Of a DNA stretch of 64,000 nt, positions 23,946 to 32,182 are shown one piece after another. How positions within the stretch are numbered: the stretch's first letter is position 1; each line of letters begins with the position of its first letter. The notes beneath the pieces were generated by a model. That model saw only the letters and a program-made list of their open reading frames with translations, was not told the origin of the DNA and made no database searches. The translations under genes and the position numbers were made by a program. The DNA comes from Candidatus Koribacter versatilis Ellin345 (GTDB lineage Bacteria; Acidobacteriota; Terriglobia; Terriglobales; Acidobacteriaceae), in contig NC_008009.1 of NCBI RefSeq assembly GCF_000014005.1, forward strand, positions 2,666,001 to 2,730,000, in the 5' to 3' direction.

Positions 23946-25058
23946 TCAGCAGATCCATCCCCCGCCCACGACCACATCGCCGTCGTACAACACCACGGCC
24001 TGCCCGGGCGTAACTGCGCGCTGCGGGTCGTCGAACGTGACCAGAACTTCGTCGTCGCCGGTCTTCTCAATTGTGGCCCAGGCGGGCTCGTGCTTGTGGC
24101 GGATTTTCGCGTGGACGCGCATGGGCTGCGCGAGATCGCTTACGGCGATCCAATTCATGCGCTTGGCGCGCAGGTTGCGCGTGAGGAGCTCGTCGTTGTT
24201 GCCGACGACTACCTGACGCTTGTCGCCACGCAGCTCGATCACGTAAAGCGGGCTGCCCGTCGCAACGCCGAGGCCCTTGCGCTGGCCGACCGTGAAGTTG
24301 TGGATGCCCGTGTGGTGGCCGACGACTTCCCCGCTGCTGGTGACTAGCTCGCCCGATGTATCGGGTAACGACTCACCCTGCTCCTCGAGATAGGCGTCGA
24401 GGAACTTCTTGTAGTCGCCGTTGGGGATGAAGCAGATCTCCTGCGAGTCAGGCTTCTCGAAGAGCTTGAGGCCGTGGTTCTTCGCGTCCTCGCGGACCTC
24501 GGGCTTGGTCTTGTGGCCGAGCGGAAACAGGGTGCGGCTGAGCTGCTCCTGGGTCAGGCCGAAGAGGAAGTAGGTCTGGTCCTTGGCGCGGTCGGCGGGG
24601 CGCTTCAGTTCCCAGCGTCCGGTCTGCGCGTTGAAATCGTTGCGTGCATAGTGGCCGGTGGCGATCTTCTCGGCGCCGATCTGCTGCGCGGTGCGCAGAA
24701 GCTGGTCGAACTTGAGATGGTTATTGCAGAGGCTGCACGGGATCGGGGTGCGGCCGGAGAGGTAGTCCTCCACGAACGGCTTCACCACGTCGCGCTCGAA
24801 GCGGTCTTCCTGATTCACCACGTAGTACGGGATGGCAAGGGTCTCGGCGACACGGCGGGCGTCGTAGACGTCGTCCAGCGAGCAGCAGCGGCCCACGCCG
24901 GGCTCTCCAAAGCCCTCGTGGTGGGCGAGGCGGCGCTGGTTCCAGAGCTGCATGGTCAAGCCGACCAGGTTGTAGCCCTCAGCGCGCAGCATGGCCGCGA
25001 CGGTGGAAGAGTCCACACCGCCCGACATGGCTACCGCGATTGTCTCGCTTTTGTTCAA
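23946..25058 (-). CDS. mnmA: tRNA-uridine 2-sulfurtransferase MnmA
   Basis: Adds sulfur to U34 of Lys, Glu and Gln tRNAs, using persulfide from a cysteine desulfurase and ATP. From TTG 25058 (370 residues) the PP-loop SGGVDSS is at 12-18, the catalytic cysteine in PCSLCN at C111 and the second in SQEICF at C209; 'TGHYAR' and 'HNFTVGQRKGLG' are also typical. The frame stays open to 25118, but those 20 codons are made of an interspersed repeat, so TTG 25058 is preferred despite a weak binding site. First gene of a three-gene unit. iscS, a possible sulfur donor, lies 6 kb away. Confidence 0.95.
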   Translation of the reverse strand: MNKSETIAVAMSGGVDSSTVAAMLRAEGYNLVGLTMQLWNQRRLAHHEGFGEPGVGRCCSLDDVYDARRVAETLAIPYYVVNQEDRFERDVVKPFVEDYLSGRTPIPCSLCNNHLKFDQLLRTAQQIGAEKIATGHYARNDFNAQTGRWELKRPADRAKDQTYFLFGLTQEQLSRTLFPLGHKTKPEVREDAKNHGLKLFEKPDSQEICFIPNGDYKKFLDAYLEEQGESLPDTSGELVTSSGEVVGHHTGIHNFTVGQRKGLGVATGSPLYVIELRGDKRQVVVGNNDELLTRNLRAKRMNWIAVSDLAQPMRVHAKIRHKHEPAWATIEKTGDDEVLVTFDDPQRAVTPGQAVVLYDGDVVVGGGWIC

Positions 25059-25062
25059 ATTC

Positions 25063-25086
25063 TTTTCACCACAGAGGGCACAGAGT
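25063..25086. repeat. Interspersed 'accacagagggcacagag' repeat unit
   Basis: TTCACCACAGAGGGCACAGA directly upstream of mnmA. On the minus strand it ends GTGGTGAAAAG, like the right arm of the element at 15492-15538 (GTGGTGAAAG), and has the same doubled 'CTCTGTG/CTTCGTG' layout. Confidence 0.5.
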
Positions 25087-25219
25087 GAGTTATTGATTGG
25101 AGTTCCCCGCCCTGGCACCTGATGCTTCTATTTTAAAGGGTTTTGAGCGCGCCTGCCCATTCTTCGGGTGTTACTGGCGTCTTCGGCGCGTTTCGTTCAC
25201 AATTACTCCCGCGTCCTAA

Positions 25220-25522
25220 ATGGAAACCGACTTCCAATCTCAGTACGGACATCTCGACGACGAACAACTGCTCGAGGTAGCTGGCGACCGAAGCCATCTA
25301 ACGCCCGAAGCTGCGGTCGCGGTCGATACCGAGGTCGCGAAACGCGGCCTCACGCCGGCCGACCTCTCGCAACATGAGCGTTTCGTGAGTTGGAGCAAGC
25401 GGCGTGAGCTACGAATTCTTCGGATGAAGGCCTACGGTCCGCGGGCGCGGCGAACTCGATTAATCGTTGCATTGCTTGTTGCGATCGTGATGACAGCGAT
25501 GATTGTCGTTTTTACGCGTTGA
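25220..25522 (+). CDS. Small tail-anchored membrane protein
   Basis: Unknown function, 100 residues. The N-terminal 60 residues are acidic and helical ('DDEQLLEVAGDRSHLTPEAAVAVDTEVAKRGL'), then a basic stretch (KRRELRILRMKAYGPRARRTR) and one C-terminal membrane segment (LIVALLVAIVMTAMIVVF), so the bulk is cytoplasmic. The sequence 'LLEVAGDRSHLTPEAA..L..E..KRGL' recurs in uncharacterised acidobacterial proteins. It is divergent from mnmA and convergent with the next gene. Confidence 0.7.
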   Translation: METDFQSQYGHLDDEQLLEVAGDRSHLTPEAAVAVDTEVAKRGLTPADLSQHERFVSWSKRRELRILRMKAYGPRARRTRLIVALLVAIVMTAMIVVFTR

Positions 25523-25563
25523 CGGAAACCGTCAATCGTCGCGTACCCTTTATCGCTAACCGT

Positions 25564-26232
25564 TCATTCACCCGCCGCAAACAGCTTCTTCCCTTCTAAA
25601 ATCCGCACTCGCTCGCTGGTCTCATCGAAGGCAAGAGTCACCAGTGCCCGGCCAACCGTTTCTGCTTTGATGGGCGCATAACGGCCGTGCTTCCCGACCA
25701 GCGAAAACACGAATTGCGCCGCCGGGAGCACCAGCCTTTCGCCCCATCGGTTGTCTCCCCGCTCGCCTTGAGGATCGATGAACGACGGTCGCAGAATGGT
25801 CAGGTTCGCAAAGCCGAGCTTGGCGAGATCGGCCTCCGTCTCGCCCTTAATGCGGAGGTAGAAGGTTCCTGAACTGGCATTCGCACCGATGGAACTCACC
25901 AGAAGAAACCGCTGAGCGCCCTTGGCGAGCGCGGCTTCGGCGAAGGTCAGCACGGCATCGTGGTCCACCCGACGGAACGCTTCCTGGGATCCGGCAGCCT
26001 TGATGGTGGTGCCAAGGCAACAGATCGCGACGTCAACCTGCTCCGGAATCTTAGCAACGAGATCGGATTGATCGTTCAGATCGGCAGTCTGTGAGAGCAG
26101 CTTGGGGTGTTGCATCGGCAGCGCACGGCGCCCGACGGCAATCACGCGATCGACGTTAGCAGACGCAAGCAGTTGATCGAGCGCGCGGCGCCCGACTACG
26201 CCCGAGGCGCCGGCGATTAGAACAGTTTGCAT
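25564..26232 (-). CDS. NAD(P)-binding atypical SDR, TIP30/NAD(P)H-binding type
   Basis: Rossmann-fold protein, 222 residues, resembling HTATIP2/YwnB-like atypical SDRs of unknown substrate. Motifs: GASGVVGRR at residues 8-16, 'VIAVGRRALP' with Arg-Arg suggesting NADP(H), 'VDVAICCLGTT' and 'FLLVSSIGANASS' followed by 'YLRIKGETEADL' (Y-x3-K equivalent with K in 'RIKGE') and 'LRPSFI'. The start ATG 26232 has no strong binding site. It is co-directional with the cytochrome gene upstream (39-base gap), so they may share a transcript. Confidence 0.85.
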   Translation of the reverse strand: MQTVLIAGASGVVGRRALDQLLASANVDRVIAVGRRALPMQHPKLLSQTADLNDQSDLVAKIPEQVDVAICCLGTTIKAAGSQEAFRRVDHDAVLTFAEAALAKGAQRFLLVSSIGANASSGTFYLRIKGETEADLAKLGFANLTILRPSFIDPQGERGDNRWGERLVLPAAQFVFSLVGKHGRYAPIKAETVGRALVTLAFDETSERVRILEGKKLFAAGE

Positions 26233-26271
26233 TTCTTAACCGCTAACACAATGCGGCGACTAGCTCAAACT

Positions 26272-27345
26272 TCATTTTGCCGTGAGCGTCTCCTCGTTCA
26301 TCTCGCCCAAACCGTGTTTGGTTTTGCACTTCTTGCAGTAGGTGGCGACTTCGGTGTTATCCACGTGATGGCAAACGGGCTTCAGCGACTGCAGGTACGC
26401 GAAAAGGGATTTGAGATCGTCGTCGGTGAGGTTGCGGAAGAACGACCACGGCATGATGTTGGAGAGCGGACGCGCCTTGAATCCGCCGTTGCGGATGACT
26501 TCGATAAACATCGCCTCGTTGTAGTAGCCAATGCCGGAGGGATCGGGCGTGAGGTTGGCAGCGTTCACGCTGATGACCTTCTCGCCACCTTCCCATGGGC
26601 CGGTGAGCGGGGCTCCGCCGGAGAATTGCATGCCGGGGATGGGGGCGCCTTTGTCGTCGTAGCCGTCGTGGCAGGCGCCGCAATGTCCGGCGGTCGCCAA
26701 GTACTTGCCGTAGGCCACGCGATCGGAGCGGTCCGGCTCAGCGACGGACGCTGGCATCGGAAACGGCTTGTAGGTTTTCTTCAGGTCTTCGGTGACGAAG
26801 GTCTTCGGCTGCTCGTGATGAACTGGCGGCAGCGAGCGGATGTAAACAATCGCCGCGGCGAGGTCTTCATCGGAAAGCTGGCGGAAGAACTCGTAGGGCA
26901 TGAGCGGGAAGAGCGTGCGGCCGTCATGGCCGATACCCTGCCGGAGAGCGCGAACAAAGTCTGCGTCTTTCCACGTGCCGGCGCCATACTCGGGATCGGA
27001 TGAGATGTTCGGCGCGACGATGCGGTTCGGCTCCGGCAATCCGAGTTCAGCGTTTGCGAAGATGTGTCCGCCGAGCTTTGCGCCGGGCATGGGTTCCGGC
27101 GGACGTTTGCCGAAATTAACCTCGGAGTGACAAGCCGGGCATTGCAGCAGTCCTTCGACGAGATACTGGCCGCGGGCGAGGCGTTCGGGGGTTCGCGGAA
27201 TGACGTCCATCTCGAGTACGGACGATGCGCTGCTTCCCGACGCTTGCGGCGCGGCGTGTGTTCCGATTGGATTGCTGAAGGTAAGACACACCAGCATGGC
27301 GGACGACATCCACAAAAGGTTGCTGCCTGAGAGACGAACTTTCAC
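26272..27345 (-). CDS. Exported diheme cytochrome c
   Basis: Periplasmic or membrane-anchored electron carrier, 357 residues. GTG 27345 is chosen for the CAGG nearby and the hydrophobic N-terminus (LLWMSSAMLVCLTFSNPIG) it exposes. Two class-I-type heme sites: CPACH (C69, C72, H73) and CGACH (C222, C225, H226), each followed by a methionine in 'LMPYEFF' and 'IMPWSFF' as likely distal ligands; the architecture resembles the cytochrome subunits of alcohol and sugar dehydrogenases. The C-terminus has an extra Cys-rich tail (YCKKCKTKHG) without a heme His. Heme attachment would need the Ccm system found at 62.6-64 kb. No dehydrogenase gene is adjacent. Confidence 0.88.
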   Translation of the reverse strand: MKVRLSGSNLLWMSSAMLVCLTFSNPIGTHAAPQASGSSASSVLEMDVIPRTPERLARGQYLVEGLLQCPACHSEVNFGKRPPEPMPGAKLGGHIFANAELGLPEPNRIVAPNISSDPEYGAGTWKDADFVRALRQGIGHDGRTLFPLMPYEFFRQLSDEDLAAAIVYIRSLPPVHHEQPKTFVTEDLKKTYKPFPMPASVAEPDRSDRVAYGKYLATAGHCGACHDGYDDKGAPIPGMQFSGGAPLTGPWEGGEKVISVNAANLTPDPSGIGYYNEAMFIEVIRNGGFKARPLSNIMPWSFFRNLTDDDLKSLFAYLQSLKPVCHHVDNTEVATYCKKCKTKHGLGEMNEETLTAK

Positions 27346-27674
27346 ATCTACCTGCTTGAACTTGAAAATTTTGGGGCCGAGGGTCAAATTTACGAAAAAC
27401 GCTGACCGCCGGGCGCGCGCAAAAGCGCGCAACCTGGCTACATATGGGCCTGCACCAGCGATCAAAATCGCTCTGGTGCGGAATTGGGGGGAATTGGCCG
27501 GAGCCAACTGCGCCGGATAGTAATTCGGCGCTACGAAGGGGTCAAGCAGAATCGCGAAACGTGCCGGGCGACAGTTGCAGACTTCTGCAACTGTAGTTGC
27601 GGCATCGCAACTATACGGGCCGACGCTTTGGGGGAAATGAGGAGGCACCCACCGAGATGCCTCCCATCTGAAAG
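27346..27674. other. Non-coding region rich in hairpins upstream of the cytochrome gene
   Basis: No gene in 329 bases. Hairpins: GCGCGCGCAAAAGCGCGC (27413-27430), CACCAG-CGAT-CAAA-ATCG-CTCTGGTG (about 27452-27478), TGCAG-actt-CTGCA near 27580 and GTAGTTGCG-GCAT-CGCAACTATAC (about 27595-27616). The VCBS terminator is at its right end. Confidence 0.5.
27630..27663 (-). terminator. Terminator of the first VCBS gene
   Basis: GGAGGCA (27640-27646) pairs with TGCCTCC (27657-27663); on the minus strand it is followed by TCATTTCCCCC, a weak U-tract. It lies 12 bases past the stop. Confidence 0.6.
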
Positions 27675-29093
27675 CTACTGCACGTTCACGTACTCCGCTG
27701 CGCTGGCGGTGCCCACGTACTTGTCGACTGCCACGACCACAAGCCGATGCCGGCCCGCGCTCAGCGTGATCTTCTTGTACAACTGGTTGCCGAGCTTCTG
27801 GTAGATCTTCTTGCCGTCTACCCAAATCTCGAGGCGCTGCACGCCGAGGGGAGAATCGCCGCCTGCCATCACGTAAAAGGACGGAGTGGCATTCGCATCG
27901 CCTTGAGGCTCACAGAACTTCGCGTTGAGCGATGCCGAACTCACGCCGGTGCAGGTTTTGTAGCCGCTGGTGGCAAGGCCTACGTCCCCTTCGCCGCCGG
28001 GGAAGAAGGAAGGGATACCGACGTCGGCGCGCGAGTCGTGATTGAGATCGCGGAGGACAATCTCAAACGCAGAGCCGCCGGTGATGGTTTGCTCGGCGCC
28101 GAAGGTGGTGTTTCCGTTACCGGGGCGATAGGAATACACGCCGCTGTCAACGCCGCCTGCGGTGGTGACATCCACGATGTCCTGGTTGAGATCGCCGTTA
28201 ACATCCGCGGTGGAAAGCACGCCGCCTTCGCGATCACCGATTTGGTAAGAGCTGATGTGGCTGAAGCTGCGGCCGCCCATATTCTTGTAGATGTGAGCCG
28301 TGGTGGTGCCGCAGGGTCCGCCCGTGGGATCGCAGTTGCCCGGATTGTAATTGCTGCTGACGGCGAGGTCGGGCAGGCCATCGTTATTGAAGTCGGCGGT
28401 GGCCACAGAAAACAGGCTGCCTCTGGTTGGCGCCGGTACTTGCAACGGCGCTGCGAAGGCTCCTGTTCCCTTGCCCCACCATACGAGGAACTTGTTCGAT
28501 TCGGCATTCGAGATATCGAGATTGCCATCACCATCGAAATCGGCAACCACGGCGTTGAAGGTGCCCCCCGCCATTGCGAGCATCTGCCCGGAATGGAAGG
28601 TGCCGTTGCCGTTGTTCAGCAGGATTTCGATCTGGTTGCCCTCGATGGCGGCGAGATCCACTTTGCCGTCTTTGTTGAAGTCTCCGGCGACGAACTGACT
28701 GGCTTGCGCCTTGGTGATGGGCGCGGTTCCCGTGCGGAAGGTACCGTCGCCGTTATTCAGGAGCAGTGTCGTACTGCCCGTTCCGGTGGAGGCGACCAGG
28801 ATGTCGGGCCAGCCGTCACCATTGGCGTCGAGGGCGAGGGCCCAGCCGAAATCGCCAGTGGGATAAGCGGTGTAATTGGAGAAATGACCGGTGTGGTCGT
28901 TGAAGTACACGTCCACCACATTCGGATTTGAGACGACGATCGCCATGTCGGGGTAGCCGTCGCGGTTGAAATCGGCAATCACCATGTGATTGGCCGGGCC
29001 TTGGGTTGGGTAATTGCTGAAACTGTAAGTGACCTGGGCGACGAGCGGCGCGGCCGTAACGACGAGCGCAGCAAGGATGTGAAGCAATCGCAT
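27675..29093 (-). CDS. Secreted FG-GAP/VCBS repeat protein, copy 1
   Basis: Extracellular beta-propeller-like protein, 472 residues, function unknown. Signal peptide MRLLHILAALVVTAAPLVAQ. Seven or so repeats carry the calcium-binding pattern D-x-N/D-x-D-G-x-x-D (DFNRDGYPDM, DANGDGWPDI, DFNKDGKVDL, DFDGDGNLDI, DFNNDGLPDL, DVNGDLNQDI, DLNHDSRADV). The last 100 residues are a Cys-containing Ig-like module ending AEYVNVQ. ATG 29093; the longer open frame to 29333 is an iscS remnant and is excluded. It is a tandem paralogue of the gene at 29436-30845, clearly homologous over its full length. Confidence 0.9.
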   Translation of the reverse strand: MRLLHILAALVVTAAPLVAQVTYSFSNYPTQGPANHMVIADFNRDGYPDMAIVVSNPNVVDVYFNDHTGHFSNYTAYPTGDFGWALALDANGDGWPDILVASTGTGSTTLLLNNGDGTFRTGTAPITKAQASQFVAGDFNKDGKVDLAAIEGNQIEILLNNGNGTFHSGQMLAMAGGTFNAVVADFDGDGNLDISNAESNKFLVWWGKGTGAFAAPLQVPAPTRGSLFSVATADFNNDGLPDLAVSSNYNPGNCDPTGGPCGTTTAHIYKNMGGRSFSHISSYQIGDREGGVLSTADVNGDLNQDIVDVTTAGGVDSGVYSYRPGNGNTTFGAEQTITGGSAFEIVLRDLNHDSRADVGIPSFFPGGEGDVGLATSGYKTCTGVSSASLNAKFCEPQGDANATPSFYVMAGGDSPLGVQRLEIWVDGKKIYQKLGNQLYKKITLSAGRHRLVVVAVDKYVGTASAAEYVNVQ

Positions 29094-29256
29094 GGCGATC
29101 TCCGCTGGGAACAGAGGGTGAGCTGCTGGTGTAGAGAGCAGTCGTGAACAGCTGGTTGCCGCGCCTACGTGAGAATTACAAAAGATATATTCGCGCTGCA
29201 ATGTAAAACGCGGATGACGCGTCGTGCGCAACTTCGCTCGGCATGGCAAGACGTAC

Positions 29257-29377
29257 TTACTTGCGGTAGAAGGGATTCCATTCGCGCAGCTTAGCCACGA
29301 GTTCCGGGACGTGTCCCAGGGCAAACTCCACATCGTGCGGCCGTGTTCTGCTCGCCGAGGCTAAAGCGGATGCTGGC
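29257..29377 (-). pseudogene. Remnant of the 3' end of iscS (frameshifted)
   Basis: About 40 codons homologous to the C-terminus of the intact iscS at 30966: 'SIRFSLGEQNT' (intact: SIRFSVGKQNT), then after a one-base insertion 'DVEFALGHVPELVAKLRE' (intact: DIQFALERVPEVVAKLRE) and a TAA after 'FYRK' (intact: VYRK). The nucleotide match stops at about 29377. It sits upstream of VCBS copy 1 exactly as intact iscS sits upstream of VCBS copy 2, so it marks a segmental duplication. The rest of 29094-29435 has no gene. Confidence 0.85.
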
Positions 29378-29380
29378 TAC

Positions 29381-29414
29381 AAGAGAGAAGAGGCGCCCCT
29401 GTTGTGAGCGCCTC
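29381..29414 (-). terminator. Terminator of the second VCBS gene
   Basis: GAGGCGC (29390-29396) pairs with GCGCCTC (29408-29414); on the minus strand the stem is followed by TTCTCTCTTG. It lies 22 bases past the stop at 29436. Confidence 0.6.
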
Positions 29415-29435
29415 CTACTGACGTGATCGGTAAAC

Positions 29436-30845
29436 CTACTGGACGTTCACGTATTCGACCGTGCTGCTGGTGCCGATGTACTTGTCGACGGCGACGACTG
29501 CAACGCGATGGCGCCCGGTCGTCATGGGGATGCGCTTGTTCATCTGATCCCCGAGTTTCTGGTAGACCTTCTTGCCGTCTACCCATACCTCCAGGCGCTG
29601 GACGCCTATCGGCGAGTTGCCGGCTGCGGTGATGAGAACGGGCGAACTGACAGTTGCGTTGTTGGCAGGCGCACAGACCTTGGCGTGGAGAGCCGCGGAG
29701 TTAGCCCCGGTGCAGTTCTTGTAACCACTGGTGGCGAGGTAGACGTTAACCTCGCTGCTGGGGAAATATTCCGGTACGACCACGTCAGTCCGCGAATCGA
29801 GATTAAGGTCGCGGAATTGGACGTCAATGGCTGAAGGCGAGTCAATCGACAGCTCATCCCCAAACGTTCCGTTGCCCTTCCCGGCACGATAACTGAGATC
29901 TCCGCTGTAGACTCCTGCGGCGTTGAAGAGGTTCACCAGGTCGGGATTCAAATCGCCATCAAGATCGACGGCGAAGAGCGTTCCATCGTGCGCGGGCCCC
30001 ATGGTGTACGAGGGCGGCACAAGGGCGAACTTTCTTGCGCCGAGGTTCTTGTAAATATGTGCAGTGGTCGTGCCGCAGATGGGGCCGTTATTGGGATCGC
30101 AATTAGAGTCACCGCCGTTGCTGCTGACCGCGAGATCGGGAAGTCCGTCGTTGTTGAAATCGGCGGCAGCGATGGAACTAAGGTTGTCGCTATTCGGTCG
30201 TGCAATCTGTAGCGGAGCGGCAAAGGTGCCATCGCCCTTACCCCACCAGACCAAGGTCTTAACGGCTTCCACATTGGCGATATCGAGGTTACCGTCGGAA
30301 TCGAAATCACCGACGACTGCGTTGGAAGAGCCGCCCGCCATTGCGAGCACTTGGCCAGAATGGAAAGTGCCGCTGCCGTTGTTGAGCAGGATTTCGATCT
30401 GGGTCCCTTCCACGGCGGCGAGATCCACTTTACCGTCTTTGTTGAAGTCGCCGGCGACGAAGGAAGATGCGGGCGCTTTGGTCGTGGGAGCGGTTCCTGG
30501 ACGGAAGGTGCCGTCGCCGTTATTCAGAAGCACGGTGCCCCCGCCACCCGCGATGACAAGGTCGGGCCAACCGTCGCCATTCACATCAACAGCGATGATG
30601 GGGCCACCGCTGGGTGAGTTATAGCTGGTGTAAGCGCCGAAGCCTCCACTGTGATCGTTGAAGAAGATGTCGATCGTGCCGGAGTTGACGATTGCCATGT
30701 CGGGATATCCGTCACGGTTGAAATCGGCCAGCGCGCTGTATCCCGGAGTGCCGCTGGAAGTGTAGAACGAGGCTTTGTAAGTGACCTGGGCGAAGACTGG
30801 CGACACCCAAAGTAGCAGGAGGACCAACAGGCGTGGTACGCGCAT
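29436..30845 (-). CDS. Secreted FG-GAP/VCBS repeat protein, copy 2
   Basis: Paralogue of copy 1: 469 residues, signal peptide MRVPRLLVLLLLWVSPVFAQ, the same seven D-x-N/D-x-D-G-x-x-D repeats (DFNRDGYPDM, DVNGDGWPDL, DFNKDGKVDL, DFDSDGNLDI, DFNNDGLPDL, DLDGDLNPDL, DLNLDSRTDV) and the same Ig-like C-terminus (VEVWVDGKKV-type strand, 'GRHRVAVVAVDKY', end VEYVNVQ). It lies 120 bases downstream of iscS on the same strand. Likely surface-exposed and calcium-stabilised; ligand unknown. Confidence 0.9.
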   Translation of the reverse strand: MRVPRLLVLLLLWVSPVFAQVTYKASFYTSSGTPGYSALADFNRDGYPDMAIVNSGTIDIFFNDHSGGFGAYTSYNSPSGGPIIAVDVNGDGWPDLVIAGGGGTVLLNNGDGTFRPGTAPTTKAPASSFVAGDFNKDGKVDLAAVEGTQIEILLNNGSGTFHSGQVLAMAGGSSNAVVGDFDSDGNLDIANVEAVKTLVWWGKGDGTFAAPLQIARPNSDNLSSIAAADFNNDGLPDLAVSSNGGDSNCDPNNGPICGTTTAHIYKNLGARKFALVPPSYTMGPAHDGTLFAVDLDGDLNPDLVNLFNAAGVYSGDLSYRAGKGNGTFGDELSIDSPSAIDVQFRDLNLDSRTDVVVPEYFPSSEVNVYLATSGYKNCTGANSAALHAKVCAPANNATVSSPVLITAAGNSPIGVQRLEVWVDGKKVYQKLGDQMNKRIPMTTGRHRVAVVAVDKYIGTSSTVEYVNVQ

Positions 30846-30965
30846 CGTGCATCTCCATTGTGGGGAACAAGGGAAGCTGCTGGATGGGAGCCTGATTCCA
30901 TGCTGCCGGTTGTCAGGGGTAAGGCAGATTTACAAATCTGAAAGAGCGAAATATCGGCGGACGAG

Positions 30966-32126
30966 CTATTTCCTGTAAACCGGGCTCAGCTCGCGCAATT
31001 TCGCGACCACTTCCGGCACCCGCTCCAGGGCGAACTGAATGTCAGCCTCGGTATTTTGCTTGCCTACGCTAAAGCGAATGCTTCCCCGCGCCTGCTCGGG
31101 AGTAAGGCCCATGGCGGTCAGTACGTGCGAAGGTTCGATTGCGCCCGATGAACACGCCGCGCCGGTGGAGACAGAAAGGCCCTTCAGATCGAGCGCGATC
31201 ACCATAGCTTCGCCTTCAATTCCATCGAAAGACACGTTCGTGGTGTTCGGCACTCGGGGGGCGCTGCCACTGTTCACCGTCAGTTGATCGAGTTGGCTGA
31301 CGACCGTTTGTTCGAGGCGGTCGCGAAGCGCTGCCATGCGAGTTGGACCGTCATTCTCAAACCACGCCATCGCAAGTTCCGCGGCTTTGCCAAGTCCGAC
31401 AATCCCCGGTAGGTTCTCCGTCCCCGCACGTCGCGAACGCTCATGACGGCCGCCGTAAAAGAGTGGATCGAGGATCGTACCCTTGCGCACGTAGAGCGCG
31501 CCTGTTCCTTGCGGTGCGTGGATCTTATGTCCGGCGAGGGTCAGCAGGTCGCAGCGGATCTCATTTACGTCGACGGGAATCTTGGCGATGGCCTGTACGG
31601 CGTCGGTGTGGAAATAGACGTCGGCTTCGGCGGCGATTTTCCCAATCTCTACGGCGTTCTGTACAACACCGGTTTCGTTATTCGCGAGCATGATGCTGAT
31701 CAGCCTGGTATTTGCGCGGAGCGCACGCTTTACCGCGTCAGGATCGACAATTCCCTGCCCGTCTACCGGAACGTCTGTGACTTCTACGCCGAGTTCTTTC
31801 AGGCGCTGCGCGGAGTTCAGCACCGCATGGTGCTCGATCGTGCTGATGATCAGGTGGTCGCCCGGCTTGCAGAGGCCGAAGAGCGCGAGGTTGTCGCCCT
31901 CGGTGCCGCCGCTGGTGAAAACGATCTCTGCCTCACGTGCACCGATAAGATCCGCGACGTGCTCGCGCGCGTGCTCCACCGCGGCCCGCGCTTGCTGGCC
32001 TTGCTGGTGGATGGACGACGCATTGCCGAATTGTCCGAGGAAATACGGCTGCATCGCCTCCAGCACTTCGGGGAGGAGCGGCGTGGTCGCGTTGTTGTCG
32101 AGGTAAACGCGCTGCATTGAGTTCAT
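30966..32126 (-). CDS. iscS: Cysteine desulfurase (IscS/NifS)
   Basis: PLP enzyme that takes sulfur from cysteine as persulfide for Fe-S clusters and tRNA thiolation. 386 residues. PLP lysine K201 in 'LAGHKIHAPQG', His-His in 'STIEHHAVL' near 99, 'YFHTDAVQA' and catalytic C325 in 'GAACSSG' on the group-I-type loop. No iscU, iscA or regulator neighbours are seen, so it may serve general sulfur transfer, including MnmA. Its 3' end has been duplicated (see 29257-29377). ATG 32126; ATG 32117 is three codons later. Confidence 0.95.
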   Translation of the reverse strand: MNSMQRVYLDNNATTPLLPEVLEAMQPYFLGQFGNASSIHQQGQQARAAVEHAREHVADLIGAREAEIVFTSGGTEGDNLALFGLCKPGDHLIISTIEHHAVLNSAQRLKELGVEVTDVPVDGQGIVDPDAVKRALRANTRLISIMLANNETGVVQNAVEIGKIAAEADVYFHTDAVQAIAKIPVDVNEIRCDLLTLAGHKIHAPQGTGALYVRKGTILDPLFYGGRHERSRRAGTENLPGIVGLGKAAELAMAWFENDGPTRMAALRDRLEQTVVSQLDQLTVNSGSAPRVPNTTNVSFDGIEGEAMVIALDLKGLSVSTGAACSSGAIEPSHVLTAMGLTPEQARGSIRFSVGKQNTEADIQFALERVPEVVAKLRELSPVYRK

Positions 32127-32182
32127 TCTAGCTGGTTGGATTGCAGCAGGAGGGCGCGGGACGCAGGAATCTCGAAACCGGA

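Noticed and set aside
27747-28931. 394-codon plus-strand open frame
   Set aside because: It is antisense to the VCBS repeats of copy 1; its length follows from the Asp/Gly-rich repeat codons and it has no family resemblance.
29094-29333. N-terminal extension of VCBS copy 1 to 29333
   Set aside because: This stretch is the shifted frame of the iscS remnant; a signal peptide starts at ATG 29093.
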